A stretch of 64,000 nt of DNA from Peptococcaceae bacterium CEB3. GTDB taxonomy: Bacteria; Bacillota; Desulfitobacteriia; Desulfitobacteriales; Desulfitobacteriaceae. The DNA lies in the NCBI GenBank assembly GCA_001029295.1, contig LDXJ01000062.1, forward strand, positions 310,001 through 374,000, read 5' to 3'. This document shows positions 60,096-64,000 of this stretch, piece after piece. The notes beneath the pieces were generated by a model that did no database searches, was not told the DNA's origin, and saw only the letters and a program-made list of their open reading frames with translations. The translations under genes and the position numbers were made by a program. Positions within the stretch are counted from its first letter, which is position 1, and every line of letters begins with the position of its first letter.

Positions 60096-61028
60096 GTGAA
60101 AGTGTTAACCTGGATTTCGGACCACTTGCTGCATTTCGTTTTAATTGTTGGGGCCTTTTCCCTCATTTTTCCCCAACCCGGTTCTTCCCTAGGCTGGCTG
60201 GTTACCCCTGTCCTGGCCGTCATGGTCCTTAACGTAAGCATGACGATTAAAGCGGAGGATTTAAAACAGCTTAAGCAGCATCCTTTCGTGATACTCTGGA
60301 GCGTGTTTCTGCAATTTGTTCCGATGGCGCTCTTTGCTTTGTTGCTCGGCAAACTGTTTGGGCCTTGGGATGACATTCGCACCGGGCAGTTGCTTTTGGG
60401 CAGTCTGCCGGCAGATGTTTCGGCGCCTCTGATGGTTTATCTGGCTGGGGGCAGTACGGCCGTCGGAACGGCCATGCTGGTCATGGCTATGGCGCTGACC
60501 CCCTTCGTTCTGCCCAATGTGCTGGCCTGGCTTGGCGGGGTGGCTTTTGAGGTGCCCGTATCCTATCTGGTTGGAGAATTGGTCGGGATCATTGTTGTTC
60601 CGGTTGTGTTTGGTATCTTCTTAAACTATCGTTCGGAAAAAGTCCGTGAGAAAGAACAGCTTTGGGCGGGCATAGCCTCTCTGTGTTACATAACCTTGCT
60701 TTTTGTTGTGGTTTCGGCCAATGCCAAAGCAATAATCGCCTTAAAAGTTTTTGCCTTATTGGTCTTGTTGGCGGAAATCGCCCTGAACCTGTTTGGTTAT
60801 ATGCTAGCTTTCCTGTCCAGACTCGTTCTTAAGCGGAAAGAGGTGTTTCTGCCCCTCTTGTTCCTAGTCAGCAGCAAAGAATTTGGCATCGCTTCCGCGG
60901 CGGTAGATACAATGAAACTAAATAGCGCCCTGATGATACCATCAGCCTTTTTCGCTGTGGTACAAATGATCTCATCGCCCATTATGGTTAAAATAGTAAA
61001 GAAGTATAAAGTTGACCAAAAAGCTTAG
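60096..61028 (+). CDS. Bile acid:sodium symporter (BASS)-family transporter
   Basis: 310 residues with nine to ten hydrophobic segments. Family features: LAVMVLNVSMTIKAEDLKQL, LLGSLPADVSAPLMVYLAGG, and FLVSSKEFGIASAA, the crossover segments that hold sodium and substrate in BASS/ACR3 folds. It lacks the Cys of arsenite carriers in an obvious place, so organic-anion uptake is more likely; substrate unknown. GTG start at 60096 after GGGGGTAGAG. Confidence 0.82.
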   Translation: MKVLTWISDHLLHFVLIVGAFSLIFPQPGSSLGWLVTPVLAVMVLNVSMTIKAEDLKQLKQHPFVILWSVFLQFVPMALFALLLGKLFGPWDDIRTGQLLLGSLPADVSAPLMVYLAGGSTAVGTAMLVMAMALTPFVLPNVLAWLGGVAFEVPVSYLVGELVGIIVVPVVFGIFLNYRSEKVREKEQLWAGIASLCYITLLFVVVSANAKAIIALKVFALLVLLAEIALNLFGYMLAFLSRLVLKRKEVFLPLLFLVSSKEFGIASAAVDTMKLNSALMIPSAFFAVVQMISSPIMVKIVKKYKVDQKA

Positions 61029-61085
61029 CCACATGCTCCTTGCTTTGGCCGGCTAAAGCAAGGGGGAAGTTCAGTGAGAGAAAAC

Positions 61086-61673
61086 CTAAATCTCCAGAGG
61101 AAACACTTCATTCAAGTCCATGGTCAGATCTGGAAAGATGCCGACTACCAGTGAGTCTGTTCCAGCGTAGATTTCCGGCCTACCGTATCTACCCTCAGGG
61201 CTAAGGCGAAAGACACTGATGGTTTTCTGGTCTGGATAGACTATCCAATATTCGCGTACGCCGACCCTCTCATAGAGGTTAAACTTGTCCTTGAGGTCTT
61301 TCTGAAATGTTGATGGGGACACGATTTCGACGACGAGGTCAGGGCTTCCCTTGCAGCCCAGATCATCCAGTTTAGTTCTATCACAGATCACTGCGATATC
61401 AGGTTGGACCACGGTGGAAGTCTGGTTATCGCTTCCTTGCGATTGGGGCAGGCGCACATCAAAAGGTGCATGGTAAACTTCACACGGTTTACCCGAAAGA
61501 TAATTGTTGAAAAGTGTAAGCAGCTGGCGGGAGATGAGTTGATGCAAACGTGTCGGGGCTGGGGTCATGTTGTAGGCTAATCCGTCGATGAGTTCCCAGC
61601 GTTCTTCTTCAGGCCATGTCAGATATTCCTGATACGTAAATCTTTGTTCCGTACGTTCCGCGGGTTTACTCAT
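61086..61673 (-). CDS. Uma2-family (DUF820) restriction-like nuclease
   Basis: 195 residues. Typical order: FTYQEYLTWPEEERWELIDG, MTPAPTRLHQLISRQL, PDIAVICDRTKLD, SPDLVVEIVSPSTFQKDLKD with D...ExV...K metal site, YWIVYPDQKTISVF. PD-(D/E)XK fold; biological role unclear, often multi-copy and mobile. ATG 61673 follows GGAGGG by 7 nt. Convergent with the BASS gene; an 8-bp CTTGCTTT/AAAGCAAG hairpin lies between at 61039-61062. Confidence 0.88.
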   Translation of the reverse strand: MSKPAERTEQRFTYQEYLTWPEEERWELIDGLAYNMTPAPTRLHQLISRQLLTLFNNYLSGKPCEVYHAPFDVRLPQSQGSDNQTSTVVQPDIAVICDRTKLDDLGCKGSPDLVVEIVSPSTFQKDLKDKFNLYERVGVREYWIVYPDQKTISVFRLSPEGRYGRPEIYAGTDSLVVGIFPDLTMDLNEVFPLEI

Positions 61674-61737
61674 AAGAAAGCCCTCCATCTGCCAATAAAT
61701 CCCTGCTTACATGGTAACATATTGCCTGAATCAGTAC

Positions 61738-61780
61738 AAGCTTAACCCTTTCGTCGCCGGACGAAAGGGTTAAGCTTTTT
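61738..61780 (+). terminator. 18-bp perfect inverted repeat upstream of the Uma2 gene
   Basis: AAGCTTAACCCTTTCGTC / GACGAAAGGGTTAAGCTT with loop GCCG, then TTT. It is terminator-shaped on the plus strand but lies between divergent gene starts, so it may stop antisense readthrough or be a mobile-element trace. Confidence 0.55.
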
Positions 61781-61880
61781 CCGCTAATCAGAAAGTATAA
61801 CTTTCACGGTGAACAAGTGCAACATTGACATCATTGACGTCATTGACAAAACGGGTTCAGGAGTTTAAGATAAAGACGAT

Positions 61881-61897
61881 ATATGACAACGTCATAT
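61881..61897 (+). promoter_or_regulatory. Inverted-repeat operator candidate before the His-rich gene
   Basis: ATATGAC-AAC-GTCATAT, a perfect 7-3-7 repeat 31 bp before the start, with further ATATAT/GACGTCAT motifs around (61840-61860). The shape suits a metal- or redox-sensing repressor; identity unknown. Confidence 0.5.
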
Positions 61898-61927
61898 AGA
61901 TGATATATGTAAGAGGAGGTCTTAAAG

Positions 61928-62209
61928 ATGTGTGGTCAGTACGGGGATTTTCATGGAAAAGGGATGGGACACGACCATCACGGCTGTGGGTGTCACGGAG
62001 GACAGCACGGGCATGGGGGGTGCCATGGACACGGAGGCGGCTTCGGCGGGCATGGCTGGGCCTTCTTAACCCATGAAGAACGGGTTGACCGTCTTGTCCA
62101 GGTCAAAAAGGACTTAGAGGGTCAATTGGCAGAAATTCAGAAAACCCTGAACCTGTTGCAACCTGCGGATAAATCCCAGGATTCGCAGAAAAGCGTTTCT
62201 GAGGACTGA
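61928..62209 (+). CDS. His/Gly-rich metal-binding small protein
   Basis: 93 residues. The first ~45 are His, Gly and Cys rich (HDHHGCGCHGGQHGHGG and GHGGGFGGHG), fit to hold nickel, cobalt, zinc or copper. The C-terminal half is a helix (THEERVDRLVQVKKDLEGQL, AEIQKTLNLL) of the DUF5320-like type. ATG follows AGGAGG. Upstream inverted repeat suggests regulated expression. Storage or chaperone role is an inference. Confidence 0.75.
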   Translation: MCGQYGDFHGKGMGHDHHGCGCHGGQHGHGGCHGHGGGFGGHGWAFLTHEERVDRLVQVKKDLEGQLAEIQKTLNLLQPADKSQDSQKSVSED

Positions 62210-62237
62210 ACTTTCCCTCATCCGCTCACTTGTGTCG

Positions 62238-62270
62238 GTGGGAGCTGCGCTGCCCGCAGCCCCCACTTGT
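62238..62270 (+). terminator. Hairpin after the His-rich gene
   Basis: GTGGGAGCTGCG / CGCAGCCCCCAC with a 5-nt loop, followed by TTGTTCC; moderate terminator. Confidence 0.55.
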
Positions 62271-62334
62271 TCCTTCAGGCTGAAGGGTTATACACAAGGC
62301 ACGGACTAGATCTATTTACAGAATTGTCTTAGCT

Positions 62335-62385
62335 TGTTAACTAGTTTACGGCTAACTGTTAACAGACATGTTAACTGGTTTGCGG
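62335..62385 (+). repeat. GTTAAC-rich direct repeat upstream of the DoxD-like gene
   Basis: TGTTAACTAGTTTACGG (62335) recurs 34 bp on as TGTTAACTGGTTTGCGG (62369); the palindrome CTGTTAACAG (62356-62365) lies between, giving three GTTAAC cores. Possible operator array. The rest of 62210-62610 shows only the hairpin listed and the ribosome site. Confidence 0.55.
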
Positions 62386-62610
62386 TTGAAATTAGAGAAA
62401 CCCCTATTTCCCCGACATCTTATAGTGGCACGGGTTTTGCAAACTGCCCATGAAGGAAGCCCTTTGCACTTGTTAGAACTTTTATAAGGGCGGATGGGCA
62501 GGACCTGCCTCGGGAAGGAGGATAGCAAAAATAAGGTCATCGGGACGGTCGAGGAACTTATTTTCTTTTTCGTTTTGTTTGTCAAACAATATCATAGGGG
62601 GGTTTCTCAA

Positions 62611-63195
62611 ATGAATTCGTATTTTGATGCCGTAAAATCAGAAATGAGGAATTGGAAAAAGGCTGTTTTGGTGATTGTCTTCACAGTAGCAAGGATTATT
62701 TACGGGTGGTCTTGGTTGCAAGCCGGCTGGGGGAAAGCCACCACTGAAGGGTGGCTGACCAATGGGAAACATAACTCCTACGGATTAATTGCCGGAATGG
62801 TCAAGAATATGTTGCCCCCCAAAGCACATGGCCTTGACCCGCTCCATCTGAACAGCCTGTGGGCATGGGTTGCGACACATGTCTTTAACGGAATGCCATC
62901 TTTAACCGATAAACTGGTCATTTGCGTGGAAATTGCTATTGGCTTGTTGATGATTTTCGGGGTCAAACTATTTTGGACTTCTATCCTGGCGCTTTTTATG
63001 AACGTCCAGTTTATTACAGCCGGTTCAGGCAATAACTTTGGTTATATCTGGACTAATATCATTATTATGAATCTGGCTAACTACGCGGAATTAATTGGCG
63101 TCAGCGGATATCTCAAGTACAGAAAAGGTAAAGAGTTACTTGGAAGTAAGAAGCTTACGGCTTCCCCGGCCGGTGGAATCGGGCCAAGGGGATAA
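62611..63195 (+). CDS. DoxX/DoxD-family membrane protein
   Basis: 194 residues, four hydrophobic helices. ARIIYGWSWLQAGWGKATTE is the DoxX/DoxD hallmark; LVICVEIAIGLLMIFGV and MNVQFITAGSGNNFGYIWTN follow. DoxD is the membrane subunit of thiosulfate:quinone oxidoreductase, but no DoxA partner is present and many relatives have no known activity. ATG 62611 follows ATAGGGGGG by 8 nt. Confidence 0.82.
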   Translation: MNSYFDAVKSEMRNWKKAVLVIVFTVARIIYGWSWLQAGWGKATTEGWLTNGKHNSYGLIAGMVKNMLPPKAHGLDPLHLNSLWAWVATHVFNGMPSLTDKLVICVEIAIGLLMIFGVKLFWTSILALFMNVQFITAGSGNNFGYIWTNIIIMNLANYAELIGVSGYLKYRKGKELLGSKKLTASPAGGIGPRG

Positions 63196-63321
63196 CCGTG
63201 GGGTCAGAAGTCGCTTTGTGAATGTACGCTATAACGAACCCTATCAGGCAGACAGGAAATCCGCAACTTGAGCACGGTTCGTCTTCGAGTGTCCGGAAAT
63301 CGTGTAGCCTTTCTCGAGAAG

Positions 63322-63347
63322 CCGCGTAGTTACGCGGTTTTCTCTTT
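63322..63347 (+). terminator. Terminator after the DoxD-like gene
   Basis: CCGCGT-AGTT-ACGCGG followed by TTTTCTCTTT. Confidence 0.75.
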
Positions 63348-63381
63348 GTCAGCAAGAAAATATTGGGCCTCATATTGCGAC

Positions 63382-64000
63382 ATGGCAGCCGCCGTTGATC
63401 TGACGACTTCACGGACGAATGTCTCTTTAGGGGAAAAGTACAGCCAGATAAGAGCATGTATCGGTATCCATCCTTGGCGAGCGAATATGTTTACGCCGGA
63501 AACGGAAAAGGCTCTGGTCCAATTGGCCAAAACGGGTAAAGTGACTGCAATCAGCGAAACGGGAATCGACGTAATGCGCCGGAGGTCCGACGATTTCCGA
63601 ACTGAATTAGAACCACTTCCTCTGGAAGTCCAGCTAGAAGCCTTTCGTGCTCAGGTGCGTGCAGCCGTAAAGAACAATTTGTTTCTTGTACTACATGACC
63701 GGGGTGCTAGTGAGGAAATCATGAAGGTTTTTGAGGAGTTCAAGGAATATCCGCTAAGGGGGATCATTCATGGCTTTCTTGGTTCAGTCGCAGAAGCTCG
63801 CCAGTATCGAGATAAGGGGTTCCTGATCTCTGTCAACAAGCGTAACCTTCCCGCAGTTAACCCGGTATTGGAGACTCTAACTCTTAATGAGATAGTGCTG
63901 GAAACAGATTCAAATGAACCAGCACAGGTGGCAGACACATGTGACATGGTAGCATCGCTGAAGGGAGTAACGAAAGCCGAGGTCGCCGAAGCGACCACCG
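63382..64000 (+). pseudogene. TatD-family metal hydrolase, 5'-truncated, runs off the window
   Basis: Open to the end of the window. TatD landmarks: CIGIHPW, AISETGID (Glu ligand), LVLHDRG (His), IIHGFLGS (His), and VLETDSNEP (Asp). The first strand with the metal-binding HxH (usually DxHxHL) is missing: the ~60 residues before GIHPW in this frame do not look like the family, and a terminator for the previous gene lies there. The frame is open from 63232, with TTG 63268 and GTG 63289 as other possible starts, but no ribosome site is seen for any. It may be a truncated gene or a diverged homologue. Confidence 0.6.

Noticed and set aside
1-64000. tRNA or rRNA genes
   Set aside because: No CCA-ended cloverleaf-like or rRNA-conserved stretch was recognised; a tRNAscan run would settle it.

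Overview
The window reads like the chromosome of an anaerobic, endospore-lineage Firmicute (class Clostridia, most like the Desulfitobacterium/Desulfosporosinus group). The evidence is: superoxide reductase plus rubrerythrin, strong purine-rich Shine-Dalgarno sites, frequent GTG/TTG starts, a Gram-positive envelope set (LTA-synthase-type sulfatase, CWB2 surface protein), sigma-54 regulation, a 2-hydroxyacyl-CoA dehydratase-type activase, and B12/cobalt uptake. Family calls come from reading the translations; the genus is an inference.

Layout. 0-0.9 kb: oxygen-defence pair (rubrerythrin, superoxide reductase), minus strand. 1.2-15.6 kb: a nearly complete arginine/carbamoyl-phosphate block, argC-J-B-D-carA-carB, then (after a minus-strand PspC gene) argF-argG, a terminator, and argH with its own promoter. 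The argC and argF promoters each carry two ARG-box-like operators 20 bp apart over the -35/-10. 15.9-18.8 kb: NAD salvage (pncB, nadE) and a HAD nucleotidase, convergent with murC. 20.5-26.9 kb: small and accessory genes (stand-alone acyl-CoA-synthetase C-terminal domain, FMN/glutamate-synthase-like protein, cyclophilin lipoprotein, small unknowns), with a TxpA/holin-like type I toxin-antitoxin locus and two decayed relatives. 27-36.2 kb: minus-strand envelope and redox genes (demi-ferritin, LtaS-type enzyme, transglycosylase-CWB2 protein, 1408-residue activase).

36.5-47.8 kb is a cobalt/B12 locus (cbiM, cobalamin riboswitch, btuF-C-D-like ABC importer). It is interrupted at about 37.7-43.3 kb by a visibly AT-richer island carrying a MoxR AAA+ ATPase, an unrecognised protein with a Cys cluster and an RQC-like winged helix, a CoxE-like VWA protein and an Rpn/PD-(D/E)XK transposase-type nuclease. 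Its left edge holds a promoter copy fused to a 53-bp btuF fragment. Inside it lies a permuted scar made of pieces of the HIT and glutamine-amidotransferase genes found intact at 58.7-59.9 kb. The MoxR-RQC-VWA triad is the best candidate for an undescribed system.

47.9-59.9 kb: a sigma-54 activator diverges from an operon with a near-perfect -24/-12 promoter: Arg-rich repeat ORF, isoaspartyl dipeptidase, D-amino-acid aminotransferase, a five-gene peptide ABC importer, then a gamma-glutamyl hydrolase-like amidotransferase and a HIT protein. This fits scavenging of damaged, D- or iso-peptides. 60-64 kb: BASS-type transporter, Uma2 nuclease, His/Gly-rich metal-binding protein, DoxD-like membrane protein, and a TatD-like gene that lacks its usual N-terminus and runs off the window.

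A recurring oddity is short-period tandem repetition: 7-, 17-, 18-, 24-, 27-, 38- and 64-bp arrays, several in frame inside conserved enzymes (ArgJ, CarA) or straddling stop codons. No rRNA, tRNA or CRISPR array was seen.
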